Notes: a model not told the origin generated them from the sequence alone. DNA of 64,000 nt from Notoacmeibacter ruber (GCF_003668555.1 NZ_RCWN01000001.1:2136001-2200000), one strand, 5' to 3'. Numbered from the stretch's first letter, positions 27,422 to 36,030 are shown. Numbers and translations: made by a program.

Positions 27422-28483
27422 ATGGTTCACGTCCCGAATCCAAGACCGACCGGCGATTTCCGCGTCTCCTATGCGGCGGACCGCACGATCTTCCGCACCA
27501 GAAATGAGACCATGGCGGTCATGGTCGGCCTGGCACTCGTTGCGCTGGCTCCGCTCTTTTTCGGCGGATACGTTCTGTCGCAGCTTATTCTGATCGGCAT
27601 CTACGGAATCGCCGCGCTGGGACTGAACGTCCTGACGGGCATGACCGGCCAGATATCACTCGGCCACGGCGCCTTTTTCGGCTTCGGCGCCTTCGCATCG
27701 GCCTGGATCGCAAGCCGCGGCATCCCGGTGCTGATCGCAATCCCGCTGGCCGGTGTCATGACCATGGCTGTCGGCATGATCTTCGGCATCCCGGCCGCGC
27801 GGCTGAAAGGTCTCTATCTCGCCATTGCCACGCTCGCCTCACAGTACATCCTCGAGGACTTCTTCGCCCGTGCCGACTGGTTCACCGGAGGCACCTACGG
27901 TTCGCTTGCTGAAACGGCCAGCCTCTTCGGCTTCCAGTTCAACAGCGATGCGCGCTATCTCTATCTGGTCCTGTTCTGGGTGATCGTGACCTTCATCGGG
28001 GTCGCCAATCTTTCGCGAACCCGTGACGGTCGCGCGCTTGTCGCGGTGCGCGATCACTATCTCTCCGCCGAGATCATGGGGATCAACCTGACGAAGTACC
28101 GCATCCTTTCCTTCGGCATATCGTCCTTCTTCGCCGGGATCGGCGGCGCACTCTACGGCCACTATCTTGGCTTCGTCTCTGCGGAAGGTTTCACGATCCT
28201 GTTGTCGATCGAGTTCCTGGCGATGATCATCATTGGCGGTCTCGGATCCGTATCCGGATCGCTGCTCGGCGCAGCCTTCATCCTTCTGTTGCCGCAAGCG
28301 ATGGAAGTGTTCGCAAACGCGCTGGCGACAGTTGTGCCGGCCATCGCGCAGGGCACGGCCTATATCAAACAGATGAGCGTCGGAGCCGCGATTATCCTGT
28401 TCCTTGTTCTGGAACCGGAAGGACTGGTTCACCGCTGGCGCATGATGCGTGCGAGCTGGAAACTCTACCCGTTCTCGCACTGA
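27422..28483 (+). CDS. livM: Branched-chain-type ABC transporter permease (LivM-like)
   Basis: A 353-residue second permease. A hydrophilic N-terminus of about 35 residues is followed by about nine to ten hydrophobic segments. LivM hallmarks are GLNVLTGMTGQISLGHGAFFGFGAF (about 75-99), the cytoplasmic loop LSRTRDGRALVAVRDHYLSAEIMGINLTKYRILSFGISSFFAGIGGALYG, and IEFLAMIIIGGLGSVSGSLLGAAF. Together with LivH it forms the channel. The stretch to the binding-protein gene is about 106 bases and contains an inverted repeat GCCACGT/ACGTGGC (28490-28517). Confidence 0.9.
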   Translation: MVHVPNPRPTGDFRVSYAADRTIFRTRNETMAVMVGLALVALAPLFFGGYVLSQLILIGIYGIAALGLNVLTGMTGQISLGHGAFFGFGAFASAWIASRGIPVLIAIPLAGVMTMAVGMIFGIPAARLKGLYLAIATLASQYILEDFFARADWFTGGTYGSLAETASLFGFQFNSDARYLYLVLFWVIVTFIGVANLSRTRDGRALVAVRDHYLSAEIMGINLTKYRILSFGISSFFAGIGGALYGHYLGFVSAEGFTILLSIEFLAMIIIGGLGSVSGSLLGAAFILLLPQAMEVFANALATVVPAIAQGTAYIKQMSVGAAIILFLVLEPEGLVHRWRMMRASWKLYPFSH

Positions 28484-28489
28484 CCAATT

Positions 28490-28517
28490 GCCACGTAGCC
28501 CGGGAGGGGCACGTGGC
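28490..28517 (+). other. Inverted repeat between livM and the binding-protein gene
   Basis: Arms GCCACGT (28490-28496) and ACGTGGC (28511-28517) with a 14-base loop. There is no T run. It probably shapes mRNA stability between the permease and binding-protein cistrons rather than ending transcription. Confidence 0.45.
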
Positions 28518-28589
28518 GACACGGACTGTGGCGGTCCTCGCGGCGCCGCCCAATCTGACCGAACAAGGCCGCGACTGGGAGGAACGACT

Positions 28590-29831
28590 ATGATGTCGCT
28601 CACACGACTGACCTTCGCCACCGCCTTTGCGGCAGGCACCATTCTTTCGGGTTCGGCCTTGGCACAGGAAGACAGCGTTCTGGTCGGCCATCTGGCTGAC
28701 TATACGGGCGCCACCTCCTTCGTCGGAAAACAGTACGGGCCCGGCGTTTCCGACGCATTCAAGCAGATCAACGCCGATGGCGGCATCGATGGGACCATGG
28801 TCGAGCTCGACACTGTCGACTACGCCTACAAGGTTCCAGAGGCCATTGCTCTCTTCAAAAGGTGGGTCGGCAACGGCATGGTCGCCCTTCAGGGATGGGG
28901 CACGGCTGACACCGAAGCCCTGATCTCGTTCGTGGCGCGCGAAGAAATCCCGACGATCTCCGGTTCCTATTCGGCCCACCTCACCGATCCGCAGGGCAAG
29001 AACCCCAATACAAGGGCACCGGCGCCGTTCAATTTCTTCTACGGTCCGTCCTATTCGGATTCCTGCCGTGCGCTCGTCCAGTGGGCCTCGGAAGACGCCA
29101 AGGAGAAGGGCGTCGAGAACCCGACCTTCGTCCATACGGGCGACAACCACCCCTATCCGAACGCTCCGAAAGAAGCCTGCGCATCTTACGCGGAAGAGCT
29201 GGGCTTTACCGTGGCTCCGCCGGTTGTCGTGCCGCTCGCACCGGGTGACTTCAAGGCGCAGTGCCTGACCATCAAGGATAGCGGTGCCCAGTATGTTTAT
29301 ATGGGCAATCTGGGCGGCTCGGTCGTTTCGCTCATCAAGAGCTGCAACACGGTCGGCGTCGAAGCCACCTATATGGGCAACCCATGGGCCGGCGACTATC
29401 AGACGGTGGAAGCTGCCGAGACGCAGAACCTCATCTTCCCGTCCTCCACACCGTTCTACGGCGCTGACGTACCCGGCATGGAACTGGTCAAAAAGATCGT
29501 CGAGAACGGCGAAGGCCAGGTCGGCGATCGTCCGACCCACCATTACCTGCGCGGCGTCTGCTCGGCCTATTACATGAAGGAAGCCATGGAATGGGCCAAG
29601 GCCAATGGCGGCATCAATGGCAAGAACATCCGTGATGGCATGTACCAGAAGAGCGATTGGGTGCCGGAAGGCCTCGAAGGCGTCTGCTCGCCCTCGACCT
29701 GGACCGAGGACGACCATCGCGGCCTGCTGAAGGTGACGATCAACTCCGGCTCGTTCAAGGACGGCGAAGCTGTCATCGAAAAGATCGCCGAGATCGACGT
29801 CCCGCGCCGTGATGAATGGCTCGGCCAGTAA
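28590..29831 (+). CDS. livK: Branched-chain-type ABC transporter substrate-binding protein
   Basis: A 413-residue periplasmic binding protein of type I fold. The start is the first of two ATGs at 28590, with GGGAGG just upstream; the longer open frame has no leader features. Residues 1-26 form a signal peptide ending ALAQ before EDSVLVGHL. Family segments include LADYTGATSFVGKQYGPGVSDAFKQINADGGIDG and HYLRGVCSAYYMKEAMEWAKANGGINGKNIR. It resembles the ABC-type binding proteins found beside CoA-ligase genes more than classical LivK/LivJ, so leucine as ligand should not be assumed. The position after livM, with a hairpin on both sides, suggests separately tuned expression. Confidence 0.87.
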   Translation: MMSLTRLTFATAFAAGTILSGSALAQEDSVLVGHLADYTGATSFVGKQYGPGVSDAFKQINADGGIDGTMVELDTVDYAYKVPEAIALFKRWVGNGMVALQGWGTADTEALISFVAREEIPTISGSYSAHLTDPQGKNPNTRAPAPFNFFYGPSYSDSCRALVQWASEDAKEKGVENPTFVHTGDNHPYPNAPKEACASYAEELGFTVAPPVVVPLAPGDFKAQCLTIKDSGAQYVYMGNLGGSVVSLIKSCNTVGVEATYMGNPWAGDYQTVEAAETQNLIFPSSTPFYGADVPGMELVKKIVENGEGQVGDRPTHHYLRGVCSAYYMKEAMEWAKANGGINGKNIRDGMYQKSDWVPEGLEGVCSPSTWTEDDHRGLLKVTINSGSFKDGEAVIEKIAEIDVPRRDEWLGQ

Positions 29832-29845
29832 GCCGAAATGACATT

Positions 29846-29873
29846 GCTGGCCGGCCCGGACAGGCCGGCCAGC
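29846..29873 (+). other. Intergenic hairpin after the binding-protein gene
   Basis: Perfect 11-bp arms GCTGGCCGGCC and GGCCGGCCAGC with a 6-base loop, 15 bases after the stop codon. It lacks a T run. The position mirrors the hairpins after dppA and phnD. Confidence 0.6.
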
Positions 29874-29916
29874 GACCACCACCCGTCGGGCAAGCCAAGC
29901 GGAAAGCCAACGCAAC

Positions 29917-30753
29917 ATGACCATGACCGCCGAAGCCAAAGTCTCGGATAATGCGCCCTCTAAGGCGAACGACACATTGCTGTCGCTGAACAATGTCGAG
30001 GTCGTCTTCAACGACGTGATCCTTGTTCTGCGCGGCATGTCACTCGATGCGCGGCGCGGCCAGATCACGGCGCTGCTCGGTGCGAACGGCGCAGGCAAAT
30101 CCACCACGCTGAAAGCAATTGCCGGCCTGTTGAAGACCGAGGATGGCGAAATCACCCGCGGAACGGTGAGCTATAACGATAGCGATATCACCTACACAGC
30201 CCCCGACAAGAAGGTTCGCGACGGCATCTTTCTTGTCATGGAAGGGCGCGGGATCGTTCAGGACATGACGATCCGTGACAATCTCCGGCTCGGCGCGTTT
30301 ACCCGCCGCGACGCCGATATCGAGTCAGAAATCGAGGAAGTGTACCGCTTCTTTCCCCGCCTGCAGGAACGCAAGGGCCTCGCTGGCTACCTTTCTGGCG
30401 GCGAGCAGCAGATGCTGGCGATCGGGCGCGCCATGATGGCGAAGCCGAAGCTGATCATGATGGACGAGCCGTCCATGGGCCTGTCTCCGCTTCTGGTGAA
30501 AGAGGTTTTCGGCATTATCCGTCGCCTCAATGAGGAACTCGGCATTTCCATTCTTCTCGTCGAGCAGAACGCCAACATGGCGCTCAAGGTCGCCGACTAC
30601 GGATACATCATGGAAAACGGCAAGATCGTGCTCGACGGCACCGGCGCCGAGCTGTCCGAGAACGAGGACGTCAAGGAATTCTATCTGGGCGGCGGCGAGC
30701 GCCGCTCGTTCCGAAACGTCAAGAGCTTCCGTCGCCGGAAGCGCTGGCTTTGA
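29917..30753 (+). CDS. livF: Branched-chain-type ABC transporter ATP-binding protein (LivF-like)
   Basis: A 278-residue ATPase, the second of the transporter. Walker A is GANGAGKS (55-62). The Q-loop region is VMEGRGIVQDMTIRDNLRLGA, the signature is LSGGEQQMLAIGRAMM, Walker B is LIMMDEPSMGLSPLL, and the H-loop region is ILLVEQNANMALKVADYGYIMENG, all of LivF type. It has an N-terminal extension of about 20 hydrophilic residues and a basic tail RSFRNVKSFRRRKRW that exceeds the usual LivF length (about 235). The tail may help membrane or partner contact; that is speculation. It is followed 17 bases later by the PaaK-like gene. Confidence 0.9.
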   Translation: MTMTAEAKVSDNAPSKANDTLLSLNNVEVVFNDVILVLRGMSLDARRGQITALLGANGAGKSTTLKAIAGLLKTEDGEITRGTVSYNDSDITYTAPDKKVRDGIFLVMEGRGIVQDMTIRDNLRLGAFTRRDADIESEIEEVYRFFPRLQERKGLAGYLSGGEQQMLAIGRAMMAKPKLIMMDEPSMGLSPLLVKEVFGIIRRLNEELGISILLVEQNANMALKVADYGYIMENGKIVLDGTGAELSENEDVKEFYLGGGERRSFRNVKSFRRRKRWL

Positions 30754-30770
30754 CGGAAGCGGAGGATACC

Positions 30771-32018
30771 ATGTCCAAATTCTTCGACAGACTTGAAGAG
30801 CGTACGGCGCACGACCGCGAATCCGACCTGTTCGACGCCCTGCGCCGCCAGATATCCAACGCCAAATCGAACGCGCCCTATTACCAGCAGGCGCTGGCCG
30901 ATATCGATCCCCAGACGGTAGGTGACCGTGGCGCGCTCGCGAAGCTCCCGATCCTGCGCAAATCGGATCTGCCCGCCCTTCAGGCGGAAAGCCCGCCCCT
31001 CGGCGGCCTTGCGACACAGGATGCGGGTAAGTTTCGCCGTCTCTTTTTGTCGCCCGGCCCGATTATCGAGCCGGAAGCCGATGAGGAGCACTGGCGCATG
31101 GGCCGGGCTCTGCATGCAGCCGGCATCGGCGCGGGCGATCGTGTCATGAATACCTTCGCCTATCATCTGACCCCCGCCGGCTTCATGTTCGATCATGGCT
31201 GCATGGCCGTCGGTGCTTCGGTCTTCGCAGGCGGCATCGGCAATACGGAGCAGCAGGCCGAGGCGATCGGCAGACTTGGTCTCACCGCCTATGTCGGCAC
31301 ACCCGATTTTCTCAAGACCATTCTGGAACGGGCCGACGCCAGTAACATCGATGTGTCAGGGCTCACCCGCGCTCTTGTAAGCGGCGGCCCCCTCTTTCCA
31401 AACCTGCGCGAATGGTACGCCGCGCGAGGCATCACCGTACGCCAGTGCTACGGCACGGCCGAACTCGGGCTGATCGCTTATGAGAGCGCCGGTCCCGCCG
31501 ACGGCATGGTGACCGATGAAAATGCTTTGGTCGAGATCGTCCGGCCCGGAACGGGCGATCCGGTGGAGAGCGGCGAGGTCGGCGAGGTCGGCGAGGTCGT
31601 GGTGACGACCTTCAATCCGCACTATCCGCTCATTCGCTTTGCCACCGGCGATATGTCGGCCTTTATGGCGGAACCATCGCCCTGTGGCAGAACCGCGCCG
31701 CGTTTGAAGGGATGGATGGGACGTGCCGACCAGACGACGAAGGTCAGGGGCATGTTCGTTCATCCCTCGCAGGTGGCCCGCATCATCAAGCCGTTTGACG
31801 GGATCGACCGCGCGCGCCTGATCGTTACCGAAAACGAGGGCCACGACCAGTTGACGCTACACGTGGAATGCGAGGGCGAACCGAATGGTCTGGCCGAACG
31901 GCTGGCCGATGCCTTGCGGGCGGAATGCCGCCTTCGCGGTAATATCGTATTCGATCGTCCCGGCAGTCTGCCCAATGACGGCAAGGTTGTGGATGATCGC
32001 CGCCAATTGGGGGTATGA
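30771..32018 (+). CDS. Phenylacetate-CoA-ligase-like adenylate-forming protein
   Basis: A 415-residue protein of the PaaK branch, starting at the ATG at 30771 behind GCGGAGG. Recognisable parts are the N-terminal YYQQALADIDPQTV-type segment (PaaK-like), VRQCYGTAELGLIAYES (A5 region), HYPLIRFATGDMSAF and a C-terminal GMFVHPSQVARIIKPF. The usual PaaK phosphate loop (SSGTTG) is replaced by FLSPGPIIEPE, so catalytic capacity is uncertain. Residues 268-276 are three tandem GEV units encoded by a 9-bp repeat (31572-31598). Its place after livF suggests work on the imported substrate, either as a ligase or as a non-catalytic partner. Confidence 0.75.
   Translation: MSKFFDRLEERTAHDRESDLFDALRRQISNAKSNAPYYQQALADIDPQTVGDRGALAKLPILRKSDLPALQAESPPLGGLATQDAGKFRRLFLSPGPIIEPEADEEHWRMGRALHAAGIGAGDRVMNTFAYHLTPAGFMFDHGCMAVGASVFAGGIGNTEQQAEAIGRLGLTAYVGTPDFLKTILERADASNIDVSGLTRALVSGGPLFPNLREWYAARGITVRQCYGTAELGLIAYESAGPADGMVTDENALVEIVRPGTGDPVESGEVGEVGEVVVTTFNPHYPLIRFATGDMSAFMAEPSPCGRTAPRLKGWMGRADQTTKVRGMFVHPSQVARIIKPFDGIDRARLIVTENEGHDQLTLHVECEGEPNGLAERLADALRAECRLRGNIVFDRPGSLPNDGKVVDDRRQLGV
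31572..31598 (+). repeat. Three tandem 9-bp units inside the PaaK-like gene
   Basis: The unit GGCGAGGTC occurs three times back to back and in frame, encoding GEV three times. Copy number could change by slippage without altering the frame. Confidence 0.9.
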
Positions 32019-32062
32019 GAGGCCCTGGCCTTACACCCCGGCCCCTCACTCAGGAGTTTGCC

Positions 32063-33265
32063 ATGACATCTGAAACCATCGTGATCACAGGCGCTGCACG
32101 AACCCCTATGGGTGCTTTCCAGGGCGAACTTTCCGGCGTATCGGCGACGGAACTCGGATCGGCAGCCATCGAGACCGCTCTGAAGAAGGCTTCAGTGTCC
32201 GGCCAGTCGGTCGACGAGGTTTTCATGGGCAACGTCCTTCCGGCAGGCCTCGGCCAGGCGCCGGCGCGTCAGGCTGCCATTCATGCCGGCATCGATCAGA
32301 AAACACCGTGCAACACCATTTCGAAGGTCTGCGGCTCGGGCATGCGGGCCGTCATGTTCGCCCATGACGCTCTGAAGCTCGGTCAGGGTGACGTGATGGT
32401 GGCCGGCGGCATGGAGAGCATGAGCAACGCGCCATATCTTTTGCCAAAAGCAAGGAGCGGCTATCGGATCGGCCACGGCCAGGTTCTCGACCACATGATG
32501 CTGGACGGCCTTGAAGACGCCTACGACGTCGCACCCGATGGAACGCGCCGTTCGATGGGAACCTTCGGAGAGGACTGTGCCGAAAAATACCAGCTGACCC
32601 GCGATGCGCAGGACGCCTACGCGATCGCGAGCGTGGAGCGCGCGGCCAAGGCCAATGAGGATGGTGGCTTCGATTGGGAGATGACTCCGATCATCGTCAA
32701 GTCGCGCCGCGGCGAGACCGTCATCGACAGCGACGAAGGCCCCCGCAGCATAAAACTGGACAAGATTCCGAATTTGCGACCGGCCTTTCGAAAGGATGGC
32801 ACGATCACGGCAGCGTCCTCCTCCTCCATCAACGATGGCGCGGCGGCGCTGGTCCTGACGACCGCATCACAGGCGGAGAAAAGCGGCACCACCCCAATCG
32901 CCCGCATTGTCGGCCACAGCGCCTATGCGGCGGAGCCGGGATGGTTCACGACCGCACCGATCTTCGCCATGGACAAATTGCTGGAACGGATCGACTGGTC
33001 CTATGACGATGTCGACCTCTTCGAGATCAACGAGGCGTTCGCGGTGGTGCCGATGGTGGCAATGAAGCAGCGCTCCATACCGCATGAGAAGGTGAATGTG
33101 CATGGCGGCGCGTGTGCGCTCGGCCATCCGATTGGCGCCTCCGGCGCGCGCATTCTGGTGACACTATTGGGTGCTCTCAAGAGCCGGGGACTCACCAAGG
33201 GCGTTGCCTCTATCTGTATCGGCGGCGGAGAAGCCACGGCACTTGCGGTGGAAATGCTCGACTAG
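32063..33265 (+). CDS. Acetyl-CoA C-acyltransferase (thiolase II type)
   Basis: A 400-residue thiolase. The ATG at 32063 behind CAGGAG is chosen; upstream codons of the frame carry no family sequence. The nucleophilic cysteine is C90 in NTISKVCGSGMRAV. The C-terminal active-site histidine is in GGACALGHPIGASGARI and the second cysteine region is ASICIGGGEATAL. The family splits acetoacetyl-CoA or other 3-ketoacyl-CoAs, or condenses acetyl-CoA. With the liu genes nearby it can finish leucine breakdown after acetoacetate is re-activated. It lies 44 bases after the PaaK-like gene and probably belongs to the same operon; a ketothiolase for the imported acid is the alternative. Confidence 0.9.
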   Translation: MTSETIVITGAARTPMGAFQGELSGVSATELGSAAIETALKKASVSGQSVDEVFMGNVLPAGLGQAPARQAAIHAGIDQKTPCNTISKVCGSGMRAVMFAHDALKLGQGDVMVAGGMESMSNAPYLLPKARSGYRIGHGQVLDHMMLDGLEDAYDVAPDGTRRSMGTFGEDCAEKYQLTRDAQDAYAIASVERAAKANEDGGFDWEMTPIIVKSRRGETVIDSDEGPRSIKLDKIPNLRPAFRKDGTITAASSSSINDGAAALVLTTASQAEKSGTTPIARIVGHSAYAAEPGWFTTAPIFAMDKLLERIDWSYDDVDLFEINEAFAVVPMVAMKQRSIPHEKVNVHGGACALGHPIGASGARILVTLLGALKSRGLTKGVASICIGGGEATALAVEMLD

Positions 33266-33294
33266 TCGATCGAGCTTTCCATCGGAGACATTGC

Positions 33295-33397
33295 GTCGGG
33301 AATTCATCGCTGCTTTCCTCCCGGATCGGCCTGTCAGTCGTGGACTGCAGGTGCGTAGTCCTTGGATGAAACGGCGGAGGCAAAGTGAATTCCCGAC
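33295..33397. repeat. Widely spaced 12-bp inverted repeat before the FAD oxidoreductase gene
   Basis: GTCGGGAATTCA (33295-33306) and its exact complement TGAATTCCCGAC (33386-33397) are 79 bases apart. The right copy covers the GTG start codon of the downstream gene, so pairing in the transcript could hide the start. Confidence 0.5.
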
Positions 33398-34671
33398 CCA
33401 ACGGCAATTTGTGGCGCCATAGCAGCGCCGAATGCGTCGAAACGGAGCCTCTCGCCGCCGACAAGTCAGCTGATCTCGTCATTATCGGCGGCGGCTATAC
33501 CGGGTGTTCGGCAGCATTGGAGGCCGCGACGCAAGGCGCCTCAGCATGTCTGCTGGAGGCAGAGACGGTTGCCGATGGCGGGTCGGGCCGCAATGTCGGC
33601 CTCGTCAATGCCGGGCTCTGGCTTCCGCCCGATGCGCTGATCAAGGCCATGGGCCGGGAAGCGGGCGAGAGGCTTGTCAATATCCTTGCCCGCGCCCCGG
33701 ATGAGGTTTTCAGACGCATCGAGACGTATGGGATCGAGTGCGAGGCGACACGCTCTGGCACACTTCACTGCGCTCACTCGCCTTCGGGCTTGAAGGACCT
33801 CGAAGACCGTTATCGGCAGGGTAATCGCTACGGTGCCCCTCTCCGGCTGCTTGGCGCAGAGGAGACCCACGTGCGAACCGGAGCCGCCAGCCTTCACGGC
33901 GCCCTGTTCGATCCGCGCGCCGGCACGATACAGCCGCAAGCCTATTGCCGCGGTCTGGCAAGAGCCGCCCGCGACGCGGGCGCATCCATTCATGACCACA
34001 GCAAGGTCGACCGGATCAGCCGTAATGGCGGTGAATGGCTCGTCGAGACGAACGGCCATTCCGTCCGGACAAAACGCCTTCTGCTTGCAACGAATGCCTA
34101 CCACCGCCAGATCGAAGGGCAGAGCAAGCCTCATTTTGTTCCGGTCCACTATTCGCAGTTTGCGACTGCGCCGATACCGGAAGACAAAAGAGCCAATCTC
34201 CTGCCTGGAGGCGAAGGCTGCTGGGACACCGGCCTTATCATGACATCGTTTCGCCTGGACGCAGCCGGGCGCATGATCCTGGGCGGGGTCGGCGATTTGG
34301 ATGGTCCCGGTCGAGCTATCCATCACGGGTGGTCACGCCGCAAATTGCACACGCTCTTTCCAGAGATCGGCGATATTCCCTTCGAATTTGCATGGCAGGG
34401 CCGTATCGCCATGACCGCAGACCATGTCCCGAAGATCCTTGCTTTCGGTCCAGATGCCTATGCGCCGTTCGGTTATTCAGGCCGCGGCATCGGGCCAGGC
34501 ACCGTCTTCGGAGCGGCCACCGCTCGCGCATTGCTCTCCGGCGATGAAGAGAGTCTGCCTGTTGCGCCGGTGCGCAGCTATTCGGAGCGCTTCAAACCGC
34601 TTCGCCAGATCTTTTACGAGACGGGCGCCACCGCGATGCATGCGGTCAGTAGCCACCGGGGCTCACCGTAA
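33385..34671 (+). CDS. FAD-dependent oxidoreductase of the DAO family
   Basis: A 428-residue flavoprotein with a GTG start preceded by GGCGGAGG. The Rossmann dinucleotide motif is VIIGGGYTGCSAALEAA (about 32-48), followed by SGRNVGLVNAGLWLP, in which the flavin ring region lies. The end GRIAMTADHVPKI and FGYSGRGIGPGTVFGAA is the C-terminal FAD-contact motif of the family. The closest functional types are PuuB-like gamma-glutamylputrescine oxidases and related amine oxidases that release an aldehyde and hydrogen peroxide. I cannot assign the amine. It is a single gene between the thiolase and the convergent nnrS. Confidence 0.82.
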   Translation: MNSRPNGNLWRHSSAECVETEPLAADKSADLVIIGGGYTGCSAALEAATQGASACLLEAETVADGGSGRNVGLVNAGLWLPPDALIKAMGREAGERLVNILARAPDEVFRRIETYGIECEATRSGTLHCAHSPSGLKDLEDRYRQGNRYGAPLRLLGAEETHVRTGAASLHGALFDPRAGTIQPQAYCRGLARAARDAGASIHDHSKVDRISRNGGEWLVETNGHSVRTKRLLLATNAYHRQIEGQSKPHFVPVHYSQFATAPIPEDKRANLLPGGEGCWDTGLIMTSFRLDAAGRMILGGVGDLDGPGRAIHHGWSRRKLHTLFPEIGDIPFEFAWQGRIAMTADHVPKILAFGPDAYAPFGYSGRGIGPGTVFGAATARALLSGDEESLPVAPVRSYSERFKPLRQIFYETGATAMHAVSSHRGSP

Positions 34672-34697
34672 CCGCAGCCGCCGCTTTCGTACCATCC

Positions 34698-35879
34698 TTA
34701 GCGGACGGCCATAGACCCATAACGCAGCAGGAACAGCAGGAATGCCGCGATCCAAAGAGAGCCGCTGAGCGTCAGGATCAGCGGATCAGGCGCAATGGCA
34801 TAGTCGAAGCGCAGTAGAACCGAGGCGGCCAGCGCCGCATAGATCGAAAGGATCGGCCCGTCCGCATGGAGCTTCTGACCGGTATGTCCAAGGCTGGCGC
34901 GGGTCATGACCGCCATGGTCATCATGCCGATCGCACCTGCCGTCAGCAGGTGAAGACTGCCAGTCGGCGGCACCAGATCGGGAGTGACGATGGAAAACGC
35001 CACGGCGAGCAGCCCGAGGGGTATGAACGCGTAGGCCAGATGGAGGATGATGAGCAGCCCCTCCCGGCCCGTTTTCCACCCCCTCCAGCGATATAGTCGA
35101 AACATGTTCAATACGGACGCGAGACCGAGAATGAAGGCGGTCGCCGCATGGTCTGGCAAACCGGTCCATACCAGAAGTGCCATGGCCGACACGGCGATCG
35201 TCGCACCATCGTAACGGCCGAACGGGACCGGCAACGATGAACTCTTGCGCTGAACCAGCCAGTTCCGCGTGAAGCTTGGGATGATCCGCCCCCCGATCAG
35301 CATGATCAGGACCAGAATGACGGCGATCCCGCCTCGCCGGCTGTAATCGCTCGTTCCTGATAGCGCGACCTCGACATGAAAGGCCAAGTTGGCCGCGGCG
35401 AAAAAAGTGCAGAGAACGAGCACCCGCAGATTGCGGTAGTTTTTTCCTGCAATCAGTTCGCGGGCGATCACGAAGATGAGGTAGGCGGGAAACAGAAGAT
35501 CAGCGAACGCGGCGACCCATCCGCCGATGAAAGCGGACGTGCCGACCGCCACGCGACCGATGAGCCAGAGCAGAAAGAGAAAAAGCAGACGCCCGCCTGC
35601 GACCGGCAAACGCTTTGTCCAGTTGGGCACAGCGGTGAGCAGAAAACCCGCAATCACCGCCCCGGTGTAGCCGAACAGCAGTTCATGAATATGCCAGTCG
35701 ACGGGCGTGAAGGCCGTTTGCAGAACATCGAAACCGGAAAGGGTCAGCACGAACAACGCCATGACGAGCACAGCCCACAGCGCCGCGGAAAGAAAGAATA
35801 TCCGAAATCCCTGGCGTAGAATGGCAGGAGTATCCGCATAGCGGGCCGACGCGCGCGCTCCGGACTTGAGAACATGCAT
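34698..35879 (-). CDS. nnrS: NnrS family membrane protein
   Basis: A 393-residue integral membrane protein with about twelve spans. Family hallmarks are WHIHELLFGYTGAVIAGFLLTAVPNWT (residues 60-90, with the paired histidines in WHIHE), RIIPSFTRNWL, HLAYAFIPLGL and AGAIGMMTMAVMTRASLGHTG. NnrS proteins are haem- and copper-containing and relieve nitrosative stress in denitrifying bacteria. No nitrite or NO reductase genes are visible nearby, so here it probably serves protection. Upstream is a poor NnrR/FNR-like site (TTGCG-N4-AACAA at 35977-35990) and a two-copy direct repeat. Confidence 0.88.
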   Translation of the reverse strand: MHVLKSGARASARYADTPAILRQGFRIFFLSAALWAVLVMALFVLTLSGFDVLQTAFTPVDWHIHELLFGYTGAVIAGFLLTAVPNWTKRLPVAGGRLLFLFLLWLIGRVAVGTSAFIGGWVAAFADLLFPAYLIFVIARELIAGKNYRNLRVLVLCTFFAAANLAFHVEVALSGTSDYSRRGGIAVILVLIMLIGGRIIPSFTRNWLVQRKSSSLPVPFGRYDGATIAVSAMALLVWTGLPDHAATAFILGLASVLNMFRLYRWRGWKTGREGLLIILHLAYAFIPLGLLAVAFSIVTPDLVPPTGSLHLLTAGAIGMMTMAVMTRASLGHTGQKLHADGPILSIYAALAASVLLRFDYAIAPDPLILTLSGSLWIAAFLLFLLRYGSMAVR

Positions 35880-35894
35880 AAGGCACCCAATCTT

Positions 35895-35926
35895 GCCGTC
35901 GGCCGGACATATTCGCCGTCGGCCGG
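35895..35926. repeat. Direct repeat upstream of nnrS
   Basis: GCCGTCGGCCGG occurs at 35895-35906 and again at 35915-35926, a 20-bp period, or about two helical turns. The position 16 bases before the nnrS start fits a leader or operator element; no known regulator is recognised. Confidence 0.45.
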
Positions 35927-36030
35927 TCAGAAACTGATGACCGGTGCATCACTATCCGGAGCAAGGCCACAGATGTTTGCGCAAGAACAAACGCCTGGCA
36001 TTTCGTGATTGGACGGCGATGGGCGAGCGC

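Noticed and set aside
28392..30155. Minus-strand open frame of 587 codons across the binding protein and livF
   Set aside because: It spans two genes and a hairpin on the opposite strand and shows no domain; treated as a shadow.
33256..33275. Stem GCTCGA/TCGAGC at the thiolase stop as a terminator
   Set aside because: Only 6 bp with a three-T tail; too weak to call.
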